Shown: positions 17,263 through 26,442 of the stretch, piece after piece | Layout of the letters: each line of letters starts with the position of its first letter | How positions within the stretch are numbered: the first letter of the stretch is position 1 | Assembly: GCF_030812195.1 (NCBI RefSeq) | Contig: NZ_JAUSSF010000001.1 | Coordinates: 1,550,001-1,614,000, forward strand | Direction: 5' to 3' | From: Chryseobacterium lathyri | GTDB taxonomy: Bacteria; Bacteroidota; Bacteroidia; Flavobacteriales; Weeksellaceae | Length of the DNA: 64,000 nucleotides | Program-made: the position numbers and the translations under genes | Notes under the pieces: generated by a model | Seen by the model: the letters and a program-made list of their open reading frames with translations, nothing else | Databases searched by the model: none | What the model was told of the DNA's origin: nothing

Positions 17263-17782
17263 TCTGACTTCAAAAACGGATATGGCCAACAATCCCCCAA
17301 TCCGGTAACGGGATTATTGGCATTTAACTTAGGAACTGGCTCAAACTTTAATTATACAGGCTATGCTTTCTGGAATTTCTCGTTCGGTAGATGTTTCAGG
17401 AGGTAGTTTAAAAGTTAATTTTTCAGCGATGTCAAATATTGAAAATTATGGCCCTTCTAATATTTTGCCAGGCCCGAATCAGTTCATTAATCTTGATAAT
17501 GGTTTTATAATGGGAATGGACTGAATATGACAATAAGCAATACTCCTGCAAGTTATACTGCTACGAGCCATACCGAAATAGAAACTGTGGATTTATGGGG
17601 AAATGATCATTATACAGGGCAGCTACTTTCCTGTAATTGATAATAATGCCGTTTCTTCAGCCGATGGTATCAGGAAAATAGCAATTTCAATAAAAAGATT
17701 TGGAGTAAGGCTTTTCAGGAAACATGTTTATGATTGTGGGCCAAAAAATTTAAACTTAGTCAATTTTATGATGGGCCTGTAA
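17263..17782 (+). pseudogene. Frameshifted remnant of a secreted-type gene
   Basis: Protein-like sequence continues on the plus strand only if the frame changes three times. It starts with FKNGYGQQSPNPVTGLLAFN, shifts near 17371-17386 to SRSVDVSGGSLKVNFSA and INLDNGFIMG, shifts back near 17505-17521 to NMTISNTPASYTATSH and TVDLWGNDHYTG, and shifts again near 17616-17622 to YFPVIDNNAVSSADGIRK, ending at TAA 17780-17782. The composition (Gly, Asn, Ser, Thr rich) is that of an extracellular beta protein. Its upstream part, from a possible ATG at 17104, has two in-frame stops. I do not recognise the family. A terminator follows, as for a once-expressed gene. Confidence 0.6.
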
Positions 17783-17817
17783 TTCGGAAAAACAATCACA
17801 GCAATATTATTTTATAA

Positions 17818-17848
17818 AAAAAGCTGCTTTAAATTAAAGCAGCTTTTT
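17818..17848. terminator. Bidirectional intrinsic terminator
   Basis: A perfect 13-base-pair stem (AAAAAGCTGCTTT / AAAGCAGCTTTTT) with a five-base loop lies between the gene remnant and the convergent coiled-coil gene. Confidence 0.9.
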
Positions 17849-17865
17849 ATTTTTAATATCAGCAA

Positions 17866-18642
17866 TTAGAATTTAATTACCGATCTCATTCTTTCATTTT
17901 CTTCCATTACCAATTCGTCGTCTACAAGGATTTTCCCAGAGTGCTCGTCAATAATGATTTTCTTTCTCTGAGCAATTTCCATCTGCTTCTGAGGAGGAAT
18001 TGTGAAGAATGATCCTTTTGGAGCACCTCTTTCCAATCCTACAACAGCCAACCCATTGATAGAGCTTTTTCTGATTCTGTTGTATGAAGCAAGTAATCTC
18101 TCGTCAATCTTACCTGCATATTCTTTAGATTGCTCTATTAAGTATTCTTCTTCTTTTTGAGTTTCAGATACAAGACCATCCAATTCTTCTTTCTTGAATT
18201 TTAAATGGTTTTTCAGGTCACTGATTTTCTCATTAAGTTCGCTTAAAGTTTCATTTTTGTGAGCAATTTTAACTGCGAATTCTTTAATTCTTTTTTCAGC
18301 AAGCTGAATTTCCAGATCCTGGAATTCTATTTCTTTTCCTAATGCCTCAAACTCCTTATTGTTTCTTACATTATCCTGCTGAGATTTGTACTTTTCAATT
18401 AAAGTTTTTGCATGGTTAATCACTTCATGCTTTGTTTTGATCTGATCGTCCTGATCTTTAATGTCTGCATGAAATTTTTCAGCTCTTTTTTCAAGTCCTT
18501 CGATCTCAATTTCAAGATCTTCAACTTCAATTGGCAATTCTCCTCTGGTATTTCGGATTTCATCCAATCTTGAATCAATGATCTGCAAATCGTATAAAGC
18601 TCTTAATTTTTCTTCAACTGAAATATCGTTGGTTTTTGCCAT
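17866..18642 (-). CDS. Coiled-coil CdsZ-like protein lacking the zinc ribbon cysteines
   Basis: A 258-residue cytoplasmic protein, mostly a long coiled coil (about 15-190), followed by the region that in the zf-RING_7/CdsZ family is a four-cysteine zinc ribbon. Here that region (205-240: RGAPKGSFFTIPPQKQ ... KKIIIDEHSGKILVDDEL) keeps the family pattern but has no cysteine, and the whole protein has none. The family is linked in other bacteria to regulation of gene expression; a role here is uncertain. It starts 2 bases after the Nif3-like gene stop, so the pair is translationally close, an arrangement I know from other Bacteroidota. Confidence 0.85.
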   Translation of the reverse strand: MAKTNDISVEEKLRALYDLQIIDSRLDEIRNTRGELPIEVEDLEIEIEGLEKRAEKFHADIKDQDDQIKTKHEVINHAKTLIEKYKSQQDNVRNNKEFEALGKEIEFQDLEIQLAEKRIKEFAVKIAHKNETLSELNEKISDLKNHLKFKKEELDGLVSETQKEEEYLIEQSKEYAGKIDERLLASYNRIRKSSINGLAVVGLERGAPKGSFFTIPPQKQMEIAQRKKIIIDEHSGKILVDDELVMEENERMRSVIKF

Positions 18643-18644
18643 AT

Positions 18645-19742
18645 TTAAATGAAATAATTTACTGGGTTTGTTTTTTCAATAGATTTTGAAATTGCAAATG
18701 TACTAAATTTTTGTGACAAAATTTCAAATAATTGTTGAGTCACAAATTGTTCTGATTCATAATGGCCTATGTCACAGAGCAACATTTTGGATTCTGCCTG
18801 GAAATAGTCATGGTATTTAATATCTCCTGTAAGATAAGCGTCGCATTTTTGTGATAAAGCAGCCTTTATTCCGCTGGCTCCTGATCCTCCGATAACGCCT
18901 ACTCTTTTGATCTTTTTATGGGTAAAACCGGAATGCTTAATGATTTCAAGGCTAAATTTCTCCTTCACCATCCTTAAAAAATCCTGCTCATCCATTTCCT
19001 CTTCAAAATCCCCATACATTCCCAAGCCTGAGTGCTGGTTTTTATTATCCAGCTGATATATCTGATAAGCTACTTCTTCATAGGGATGGGCAGTTTTCAT
19101 TGCTGAAACGATCTTTTCCTTTTTATAATCTTCAAAAATAACGGAGATCATATCTTCATCAGCATTTTCGCGGATGTTCTGCTGTCCGGAGAACGGATTT
19201 GAACCTTCTACAGGTCTGAATGTTCCTTTTCCACTCAAAGTAAAGCTGCATTCGTCGTAAAAACCGATATTTCCTGCTCCTGCAGCGAACAGGGCTTCTT
19301 TCACTTTTTCAGAATAATCCTTTGGAACAAATACGCTCAGCTGTTTTAAATTATTTTTTTTAGGCTGAAGAATCCTTAGATCTTGTAATCCCAATTGACT
19401 GCAGATTTCATGGTTAACCCCAAAGAAATCATTATCAAATGCCGTGTGAATAGCATAAATGGCAATTTTATTTTCAATCGCTTTCAGTACAGCTCTTTCT
19501 ACATAATTTTTCCCGGTGAGAGATTTTAGTCCTGAAAAAATAATAGGATGAAAACATACGATCAGATTACAGCTTTTCTGAATAGCCTCATCTACAACAT
19601 TTTCCAAAGCGTCGTGGCATACCAGTATTCCACTGACATTCCGGCCGGGAACTCCGCACAGCAGCCCTACATTGTCAAAATCTTCTGCCTGCTGCAGGGG
19701 AATACGGTTTTCTATTTTTGAAATTACTTCACTTATTGTCAT
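18645..19742 (-). CDS. Nif3-like dinuclear metal centre protein
   Basis: A 365-residue member of the Nif3/DUF34 family, which forms toroidal hexamers with a di-metal site; some members are linked to GTP cyclohydrolase-like activity, but the role is unsettled. The N-terminal EDFDNVGLLCG and CHDALENVVDEA, the histidine motif CFHPIIFSGLKSLTG, HTAFDN, and the C-terminal LTGDIKYHDYFQA and CDIGHYESEQF carry the metal ligands. The central insert (about 130-235, with AAGAGNIGFYDECSF) is the PII-like domain of the long form, so length is normal. It precedes the coiled-coil gene by 2 bases and is divergent from the K+ channel. Confidence 0.93.
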   Translation of the reverse strand: MTISEVISKIENRIPLQQAEDFDNVGLLCGVPGRNVSGILVCHDALENVVDEAIQKSCNLIVCFHPIIFSGLKSLTGKNYVERAVLKAIENKIAIYAIHTAFDNDFFGVNHEICSQLGLQDLRILQPKKNNLKQLSVFVPKDYSEKVKEALFAAGAGNIGFYDECSFTLSGKGTFRPVEGSNPFSGQQNIRENADEDMISVIFEDYKKEKIVSAMKTAHPYEEVAYQIYQLDNKNQHSGLGMYGDFEEEMDEQDFLRMVKEKFSLEIIKHSGFTHKKIKRVGVIGGSGASGIKAALSQKCDAYLTGDIKYHDYFQAESKMLLCDIGHYESEQFVTQQLFEILSQKFSTFAISKSIEKTNPVNYFI

Positions 19743-19782
19743 TTTATTCTGTATGTTTGCTACGAAAATAACGATAATTTGT

Positions 19783-19790
19783 TAATTTTG
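19783..19790 (+). promoter_or_regulatory. Promoter -7 box of the K+ channel gene
   Basis: TAATTTTG matches TAnnTTTG and ends 13 bases before the ATG. A TTTG at 19756-19759 is a possible -33 element, with 23 bases between, slightly long. Confidence 0.5.
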
Positions 19791-19803
19791 AAAAACATTA
19801 AAA

Positions 19804-20631
19804 ATGGAAAGAGAACATAATCTTGTTCCCGAAGACAAGCTTTGGAAAAGATTTCTTTACAGGGTGATCTACCGTGCCGATACAAGGCTAGGAAAGTTAT
19901 TCGACATTGCATTATTATCTCTTATCCTGATAAGCACAGCCATTATTATGATGGAGAGTGTTGCTCAGCTTGACAAAAGATTTCACTATACGTTTCTGAT
20001 TCTGGAATGGATTATTTCAATTTTTTTCACAATTGAATACTGGATGCGGATCAGTGTTGTAAAGAATAAAAAGCATTATATTTTCAGTTTTTTCGGAATC
20101 ATAGATTTTCTTGCGCTGGTTCCTTTTTATCTTAGCTTTTTCTTTCCTGTCACCAAGTATTTCCTTATCTTCAGAATGCTGAGGATGCTGAGAATTTTCA
20201 GGATCTTCAATCTTCTGGATTTCATGAACGATGGTTACCTTATTGTCCGTGCCTTAAAGAACAGCTCCAGAAAGATTTATATTTTCCTTTTGTTCCTGAT
20301 TATCTTTTCGGTGATTGTTGGCTCAATGATGTTTATGGTGGAAGGCGGAAGGCCGGGTTTTGAAACAATTCCACAGTCTATTTACTGGGCAGTGGTTACG
20401 GTAACTACTGTTGGTTACGGAGATGTCTCTCCTATCACTCCGATGGGTAAATTTTTTGCTGTTATTTTAATGCTTGCAGGTTATTCCATTATCGCAGTTC
20501 CTACAGGAATTGTAACAGCAGAAATGCGGAACAAAAGACAAAACCTGGAGAAGATCTGCGACCAATGCGGCAATGAAGATATAGACGATGATGCACGATA
20601 CTGTAAACAGTGTGGCAAGAAATTAGCTTAG
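19804..20631 (+). CDS. Voltage-gated-type potassium channel with C-terminal zinc ribbon
   Basis: A 275-residue inner-membrane ion channel subunit. It has the six-segment Kv plan: S1 near 34-52, S2 and S3 near 63-110, an arginine-repeating S4 (FRMLRMLRIFRIF, 123-135), S5 near 158-178, the pore with selectivity filter TTVGYGD (201-207) and S6 near 215-240. The short cytoplasmic tail carries a CxxC-CxxC zinc ribbon (Cys252, 255, 267, 270: CDQCGNEDIDDDARYCKQCG). Such a ribbon could sense metal or redox state or hold the tetramer; that is inference. A 52-residue membrane protein gene follows 45 bases later. Confidence 0.93.
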   Translation: MEREHNLVPEDKLWKRFLYRVIYRADTRLGKLFDIALLSLILISTAIIMMESVAQLDKRFHYTFLILEWIISIFFTIEYWMRISVVKNKKHYIFSFFGIIDFLALVPFYLSFFFPVTKYFLIFRMLRMLRIFRIFNLLDFMNDGYLIVRALKNSSRKIYIFLLFLIIFSVIVGSMMFMVEGGRPGFETIPQSIYWAVVTVTTVGYGDVSPITPMGKFFAVILMLAGYSIIAVPTGIVTAEMRNKRQNLEKICDQCGNEDIDDDARYCKQCGKKLA

Positions 20632-20676
20632 TATTAGATATTGATATTAATCTATTAACCAAATACCACAAAAATC

Positions 20677-20835
20677 ATGGAACCAAAAAAGAAAAATAAG
20701 CCCAACAGCCTGGTCATTATCCTTTTCTCTTTAGTTGTATTAATGATCATTATTTATTTTATACTCGTGATGTTTTTCCCTGCGGTCTTTGAGCAAATGA
20801 ACACAGGAGATATACAACCAGTACCCAACAATTGA
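20677..20835 (+). CDS. Small single-pass membrane protein (52 residues)
   Basis: An ATG at 20677 opens a 52-residue frame ending TGA at 20835. The protein has a lysine-rich start (MEPKKKNKPNS), one long hydrophobic segment (residues ~12-38) and a short polar tail with DIQPVPNN. The charge pattern suggests the N-terminus is inside. It lies between the K+ channel and an intrinsic terminator, so it is probably co-transcribed with the channel and could be an accessory subunit. Function unknown. Confidence 0.65.
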   Translation: MEPKKKNKPNSLVIILFSLVVLMIIIYFILVMFFPAVFEQMNTGDIQPVPNN

Positions 20836-20844
20836 CAATAATAT

Positions 20845-20872
20845 AAAAAAGACGGCATTGGCCGTCTTTTTA
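20845..20872. terminator. Intrinsic terminator
   Basis: AAAAAAGACGGC pairs with GCCGTCTTTTT around a four-base loop. It sits between the small membrane protein and the convergent GEVED protein and may act both ways. Confidence 0.9.
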
Positions 20873-20894
20873 GTTTAGTGTGTTATTATTTTGT

Positions 20895-22487
20895 TTATTT
20901 TTTGATTGCTTTAATCATCTGCCTAGAACCGTCCTTCATGTTTAAAGTAATGAAATACAATCCTTGTTTCAGGTCTCCTAAATGAAGAGCAGAAGACGGA
21001 TTGTCAATGGTTTTCACTAATCGTCCGGAAATATCAGAAACGGAAACTGATTTTACAAGATCCGGTTTTGAAATATTCAACACATCAGTGAAAGGATTCG
21101 GGTAGGCCTTAATATCATCTTTTGTTTTGGAAACTTCAGATGTTGCCAGTGTTGCAGATTCTACTTTAAAATTATCAACAAAGAATTCATAATCTTCGGA
21201 ATCATTTACAGTACCCTCGGAAGCATAAAATGCAAATACAGTATTGGCTCCTGTATAGGATGTAAGATCGTAAGAATAGGTCGTAGAAGCATTAGATGGT
21301 GCATTAGCTGCATTCCATGTCTGCAGAACGGTCCAAGTAGTTCCTCCATCATTTGAAACTAAGAACTGAACCACGTCATCAGATCCCATAGCCGAAGCAA
21401 TGGTATCCGAAAACTCTGTTACTCCATAATCGAATTTAACCCTGTACCCTCCTGCTGAAAGGTTGAAAGGTACGGTTTTTAACCATGCTATGGTTTCGTT
21501 GTAATAAAGATTTATTTTAGCAGAATTATTACCATCTCCTGCATTCAGGAAGTCCCCGTCATACCATAATTCATCTGTACCGGTAGGCCCCGTAGTTGCA
21601 TCTCCACCGGAAGCCTGTTCCCAGCAACTTCCAGGGAATGTTGAGAAATCATTGTTATAGGCAGTAGTAGGAACTATTACAGCACAAGCAGTCGTAAATG
21701 ATGCACTTAAAGACCATGCACTTTTATCGGAAGTACTGCATACAGACCTTACCCATACATAGTAAGTCGTAGCAGGAGTTAATGAAGACAAAGGTGTAGA
21801 TAAAACCGAAGCTCCTACACTTCCTGATGCTGCAGTGGTACTCGTTGGAGCTGTATTTGTTGAGGAATAATAATATTCGTAACCTACTCCCACTGTACTT
21901 GTAGAAGCAGTCCATGAAACAATGGCTGAGTTGGAAGTTACAGTACCTGAAGACAAATTAACGGGTGCCAGACAGCTTGGCACAGCTCCAATTACTACAG
22001 TATAATCATGTGCTTCTCCATACCCTAATGTATTGCAGGGTTCCGGCTCATTATTAAAACGGTCCCCTATCCTCATTCTGTAAGTTCCCGGTGTAGCTGT
22101 TGCAGGAATGGTTATACTACCATTGGTAATTGAATTATCATCCGGCCCGATGCTTCCTGCTGTTGCTACCAGCTCCGGTGCTGCATCATCAAACGTCCCG
22201 TTATTGTCAAAATCTATCCAGATACGTACATATTGATCGGAATACTCATGAGTCACGGAAAATGCATAGCTAACACCTGCATTCAGGTTAATTGTTTGCG
22301 TCGTATAATCTCCATATGAACCCTGAGAGCATCCTGTATCAAGATGGCTGAATCCCGCTGATGGAATTGTAAAACTGTCGATCATATCTCCTCCGCTGCA
22401 TTCGTCCGGAAAAACAGGGGTACAATAGGACTGAGCAAAGGCAAATGTGCCAATCGTTATTAAATTCGCAAGTAAAAACTTTTTCAT
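20895..22487 (-). CDS. T9SS surface protein with GEVED, fibronectin III and jelly-roll domains
   Basis: A 530-residue secreted protein. A signal peptide ends TFAFA-QSYC. A GEVED domain follows (about 20-170: WIDFDNNGTFDD, then RMRIGDR and YGEAHDYTV). Then one fibronectin type III domain (about 175-270, TTYYVWVRSVC), a ~165-residue jelly-roll module (about 275-440, with NLSAGGYRVKFDYGVT and DDVVQFLVSNDGGTTW) and a T9SS type A sorting domain (IKAYPNPFTDVLNIS ... KAIKK). The jelly-roll and tail are closely shared with the next gene (22681). No catalytic motif is visible, so adhesion or carbohydrate binding is the likeliest role. Confidence 0.88.
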   Translation of the reverse strand: MKKFLLANLITIGTFAFAQSYCTPVFPDECSGGDMIDSFTIPSAGFSHLDTGCSQGSYGDYTTQTINLNAGVSYAFSVTHEYSDQYVRIWIDFDNNGTFDDAAPELVATAGSIGPDDNSITNGSITIPATATPGTYRMRIGDRFNNEPEPCNTLGYGEAHDYTVVIGAVPSCLAPVNLSSGTVTSNSAIVSWTASTSTVGVGYEYYYSSTNTAPTSTTAASGSVGASVLSTPLSSLTPATTYYVWVRSVCSTSDKSAWSLSASFTTACAVIVPTTAYNNDFSTFPGSCWEQASGGDATTGPTGTDELWYDGDFLNAGDGNNSAKINLYYNETIAWLKTVPFNLSAGGYRVKFDYGVTEFSDTIASAMGSDDVVQFLVSNDGGTTWTVLQTWNAANAPSNASTTYSYDLTSYTGANTVFAFYASEGTVNDSEDYEFFVDNFKVESATLATSEVSKTKDDIKAYPNPFTDVLNISKPDLVKSVSVSDISGRLVKTIDNPSSALHLGDLKQGLYFITLNMKDGSRQMIKAIKK

Positions 22488-22626
22488 GTAATTTTATTTT
22501 ATGGTATAAACAAATTTAATAAAAAAAAACACAATAAAGCTTTCTTTGTTGAATTAAAAAGAGGCGACTAAAAGTACCAATTATAATAATTTTTTGTTAT
22601 TGATTGATAGTTTTCTGCAGTCTATT

Positions 22627-22656
22627 AAAAAAAATAGCAGCCTTTCGGCTGCTATT
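22627..22656 (-). terminator. Intrinsic terminator after the large T9SS protein
   Basis: On the minus strand a 10-base-pair stem AATAGCAGCC / GGCTGCTATT with a GAAA loop is followed by eight T. It lies 24 bases after the stop at 22681. Confidence 0.92.
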
Positions 22657-22680
22657 CTGTTTAATATGATAAAATAAGAT

Positions 22681-25600
22681 TTATTTCTTAATTGCTTTGA
22701 TGGTTTGGCTTGATCCATCTTTCATATTTAGAGTTACAAGATACATTCCCTGTTTCAAATCTCCTAACTGAAGAGCTGAAGAAGGATTATCAATTGTTTT
22801 TACAAGTCTTCCGGCAAGATCAACTATTGATACTGATTTCACTTTAGAGATATCTGAAATATTCAGGACATCTGCAAAAGGATTTGGATATGCTTTAATC
22901 TCATTTTTAGTCCCTGAAACTTCAGATGTTGCTAAAAGTGATGAATCGTAAGCAGAAATCTTGAACTGTCCTGTAGTACTTCCACCACCTACAGTTCCTG
23001 TATATCTCCATACACTTACATATAATGTGGAACCAGGAGTCTGGCCCGTTACAGCAATTAAAGAAAAATTATCTACCCCACTATCATCATCACAAGCTAT
23101 ATTAGTTAATGATCCACAAGTACCAGAATGGATAGAAAGTACGCTATCTACAAATCCTGATCCTGCAACACCTTGAATCTCCAAAGTAACTTTACCACTT
23201 GCGGGTACAACTACGGAATACCAAACATTTTCGCCTCTATTTGTTTGACAAGTCGTTGTACCATCTGTAAGAGCTGCTACATTTGAGCCAACAATAGCAT
23301 TCGCATTGAAATTCCCCCCAACGGTTAAAGCTATAGCACCCGAACAAACATCATTAGCCGGCGGTGACGGTGGCGTGCTTAAACAGATAACGAAGCTGTT
23401 ATTATATCCAGTTCCGTTGCTGTTGTATACTCTTACATAATAAGTTTGCCCAACTGTTAATCCAGATACTGTTGTAGTATTTGTTGTTCCGCACTGAATG
23501 CTTGTTAAAGATCCGCAAGCCCCACTAAATACCTGGGTATATAAGCTTGTAGACGAATTAGCTCCTGTAGAAACTACATTTGAAAGAGTAACTGTATGCG
23601 CAGTAGATGCTGCTACAAAAGAATACCAAACATCATCATCCGGTGTTCCAGTACAAGTACCCACTGGTACATTTGAGTTGGTAGCACCTAAAGTATTTCC
23701 TGCGGTTGTTGCAGTACAAGAAGTATCAGGATTTACTGTTAAAACAACAGCAGCTGCACAGTTATCGTTTGCAGGCGGAGTAGCCAACGTTGTGAAAGAT
23801 CCTGGTACCCAAGCACTTTGTATGCCAGTACACATAGATCTTACCCAATAGTAGTAAGTAGTTTGAGGCAACAAAGGAGTAAGGTTCTGAGAAGTAGCCG
23901 TAACTGGTGTTCCGGATGTAGGAGCTGTATTAGTTGTTGAATAATAATACTCATATCCATTTGCTGGAGCTGTAGCCGGAGCTATCCAAGAAATTGTAGC
24001 AGAAGAATCCGTAATTAATGAACTGTTTACTGCTGTAGGAATATCACAAGCAGGGATAGATTCTACCACAAAATTATCTACGAAGAAATCATAATCAGGA
24101 GCATCATCAACCGTACCATCGCTTCCAAATACAGCAAATACAGTATTAGTACCTGTGTAGGCTGCCAAATCGAAAATATAGGTATTTGAAGTATTAGTTG
24201 GGGTATTGGTTGTATCCCAAGTTTTCAATACTGTCCATGTTGTTCCTCCATCTGTAGACACAACAAACTGTACGACATCATCAGAACCCATCACACTGGA
24301 TGTTGTAACGTTAAAGCCAGTTACACCATAATCAAACTTAACTCTATACCCTCCTGCAGATAAATTAAAAGCAGGAGATTTTAGCCACCCCTGTCTTCCC
24401 GTTGTATAAAGGTTTATTCTGGCAGATCCTGTAGATCCTGAGTTTAAGAAGCCATCATTCACCCAAAGGTTTGTAGTCCCAGTCCCAGGGCCGGTAGCTG
24501 GTGTTCCACCATTAGCCAATGACCAACATGTACCAGGGAACGAGGAAAAATTATTAGTATAACCAGGTGTTATAACTCCACAAACTGTTGTAAAGCTTCT
24601 TACCGTACATGATGCAGAAGTTATTCCAGCATTGTAAGAGTTTATAGTATAATAATATGTTGTTGAACTATTAAGAGCACTAGGTAAAGTATAAGATGTT
24701 ATATTACCAACATCTACATTGTTTAATACATCTGTACCGCCAGATGTAGTTCCTATTGAAATTCTATAACCTGTTGCATCTGAATTTGCTGTCCATGTAA
24801 ATGTAGGCGTTACAGAAACTCCGGTTGCTGAAGAAGCTGGAGCTGTTACTACCGGGCAGAATGCTTTTGTTGTAAAGGACGGCCCTGCAAGCCAGATACT
24901 TTGGTCAGAACTGCTGCAACGGGATCTTACCCAAACGTAATAAGTGGTAAGCGGGGTTAAATTTGTCAATGTGTAAGTTGTACCAGTAGCCCCAATTACG
25001 TTAGGTGTACTTCCACTGGTAGGAGCTGTATTGGCAGTGCTATAATAAATATCATAAGAAGGCGCAGCCGTTGCAATAGTCCAGCTTACGGGTTGTGTTG
25101 TAGCTGTTGTAGTTCCTACAGTTACTGTATCCGGCATTGCACAGGTTATTGCGTTTATATTTACATTGTCAATATAAATATCATCACTTCCATTATCACC
25201 TGTTGCCAAGAACCTTACAACTGCAGTTGCACTGTTGGTTCCCAGGTCTACATATTTAGTAGACCACGAAGAAGAAACTCCGTAAGTAGAGCCTACAGTA
25301 TTAAACGTAGCTCCTCCGTCTGTGGAAACTTGTATTTTTAAGTTATCACTTCCACTTGGGTTAATATAATCAAAATTTAAAATTCTGCTTCCCGCACCAT
25401 TGGATAAATTAATATATAAATCCATATATCCTGAAGCATTCACAGTATTATAGGCATGGAATCTTGCAGTAGGAGCTACAGCAGGTGCTGCAACAGTAGC
25501 AGTACCATTTACGCTTGACCAACCGGAAGCACTTGAAAATCCTGAATCGGAATTATCGCTAGCCCTCCAGGAATTATCACCTCTTGAAGGCCATGTTCTC

Positions 25601-26442
25601 CAATTGGCAGCATTTGGCAGATCACCTGTTGCATTTCCATTTGCCCATGATCCAAAACTTTCCGTAAAAGGTAATGTTGCATAAGTAGGCGCAGCAGAAA
25701 GCCATGTTCCCGGGGTATAGGTAAATGTAAGGCCAGAAGCCGGAACAGTAGCCCCATTAGCACTACCTAAAGTACAAGAGGAAGATAATGATGTTCCAAT
25801 AGCCGTAGCAGTCCAGTCAGTACCGGTTCTGTTGTTTGTATCCGAACTTTCAGAACCTCTAATACCCACCTGGCCCGTCAATGTCGCAGTTCCGGAAACA
25901 CAGTTACCATATACAATACTAACGGTATTTGATGTTAAATCAAGCTGTATTTGAAAATTAATAGTTTGAGCAACAGCTGCCGAATTTCCCTGTAAATCAG
26001 TAAACTGAACAACAAATTTCGACCCTACTGTTTCATAAGAGATTTCTGAAGTTGTAGTATTGGCATTTCTTAAATTAGTCGCAAAGCCCGCAAATGCACC
26101 TTCATATGGAATGGTATCCGTAGAAAGACCTGTGTATGTGCTTGCTGAAGGAGCAGTACCAAGGGTTATAAAACCATTATTGCTAATGTAAATGCTTGAA
26201 TAAGATTTACCATTATATTTAAATACTGATGGTAAATTAATCGCTGCAGATACAGCATCTGTTCCTAATGTTGCTCCGGATTGCCATATAGTCCGGCCAG
26301 CGGATAAAGGAGTGTAGGCTCCACTACTCTGTGCAAATCCATACCCATTATTGGTATTAGGATTTGTGGCTTGTGGCGGACCTACCTGCGCATAAGCTCC
26401 CATACTCATGGAAACCAAGCACGAAAGTAGAAATTTTCTCAT
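22681..26442 (-). CDS. Large multidomain T9SS surface protein
   Basis: I start it at the ATG at 26440-26442 (MRKFLLSCLVSMSMGAYA-QVG), which gives a standard signal peptide and 1253 residues. An in-frame ATG 19 codons upstream would only add a second hydrophobic run. Order: an N-terminal beta domain (ISNNGFITLGTAPS), a first MAM/jelly-roll module, fibronectin III repeats (TTYYVWVRSRC, TTYYYTINSYN), a second jelly-roll closely matching the neighbour's (LSAGGYRVKFDYGVTG), another fibronectin III, two pre-peptidase/choice-of-anchor-like domains (NDNCAAAVVL, NDVCSGAIAL) and a T9SS type A tail (IKAYPNPFADVLNIS). No catalytic site was seen. A surface adhesin is likely. Confidence 0.88.
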   Translation of the reverse strand: MRKFLLSCLVSMSMGAYAQVGPPQATNPNTNNGYGFAQSSGAYTPLSAGRTIWQSGATLGTDAVSAAINLPSVFKYNGKSYSSIYISNNGFITLGTAPSASTYTGLSTDTIPYEGAFAGFATNLRNANTTTSEISYETVGSKFVVQFTDLQGNSAAVAQTINFQIQLDLTSNTVSIVYGNCVSGTATLTGQVGIRGSESSDTNNRTGTDWTATAIGTSLSSSCTLGSANGATVPASGLTFTYTPGTWLSAAPTYATLPFTESFGSWANGNATGDLPNAANWRTWPSRGDNSWRASDNSDSGFSSASGWSSVNGTATVAAPAVAPTARFHAYNTVNASGYMDLYINLSNGAGSRILNFDYINPSGSDNLKIQVSTDGGATFNTVGSTYGVSSSWSTKYVDLGTNSATAVVRFLATGDNGSDDIYIDNVNINAITCAMPDTVTVGTTTATTQPVSWTIATAAPSYDIYYSTANTAPTSGSTPNVIGATGTTYTLTNLTPLTTYYVWVRSRCSSSDQSIWLAGPSFTTKAFCPVVTAPASSATGVSVTPTFTWTANSDATGYRISIGTTSGGTDVLNNVDVGNITSYTLPSALNSSTTYYYTINSYNAGITSASCTVRSFTTVCGVITPGYTNNFSSFPGTCWSLANGGTPATGPGTGTTNLWVNDGFLNSGSTGSARINLYTTGRQGWLKSPAFNLSAGGYRVKFDYGVTGFNVTTSSVMGSDDVVQFVVSTDGGTTWTVLKTWDTTNTPTNTSNTYIFDLAAYTGTNTVFAVFGSDGTVDDAPDYDFFVDNFVVESIPACDIPTAVNSSLITDSSATISWIAPATAPANGYEYYYSTTNTAPTSGTPVTATSQNLTPLLPQTTYYYWVRSMCTGIQSAWVPGSFTTLATPPANDNCAAAVVLTVNPDTSCTATTAGNTLGATNSNVPVGTCTGTPDDDVWYSFVAASTAHTVTLSNVVSTGANSSTSLYTQVFSGACGSLTSIQCGTTNTTTVSGLTVGQTYYVRVYNSNGTGYNNSFVICLSTPPSPPANDVCSGAIALTVGGNFNANAIVGSNVAALTDGTTTCQTNRGENVWYSVVVPASGKVTLEIQGVAGSGFVDSVLSIHSGTCGSLTNIACDDDSGVDNFSLIAVTGQTPGSTLYVSVWRYTGTVGGGSTTGQFKISAYDSSLLATSEVSGTKNEIKAYPNPFADVLNISDISKVKSVSIVDLAGRLVKTIDNPSSALQLGDLKQGMYLVTLNMKDGSSQTIKAIKK

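Noticed and set aside
25093..25341. Cysteine-rich small protein frame on the plus strand
   Set aside because: It is antisense to the large T9SS gene and reflects its Thr/Asn codon use; no promoter or start signal.
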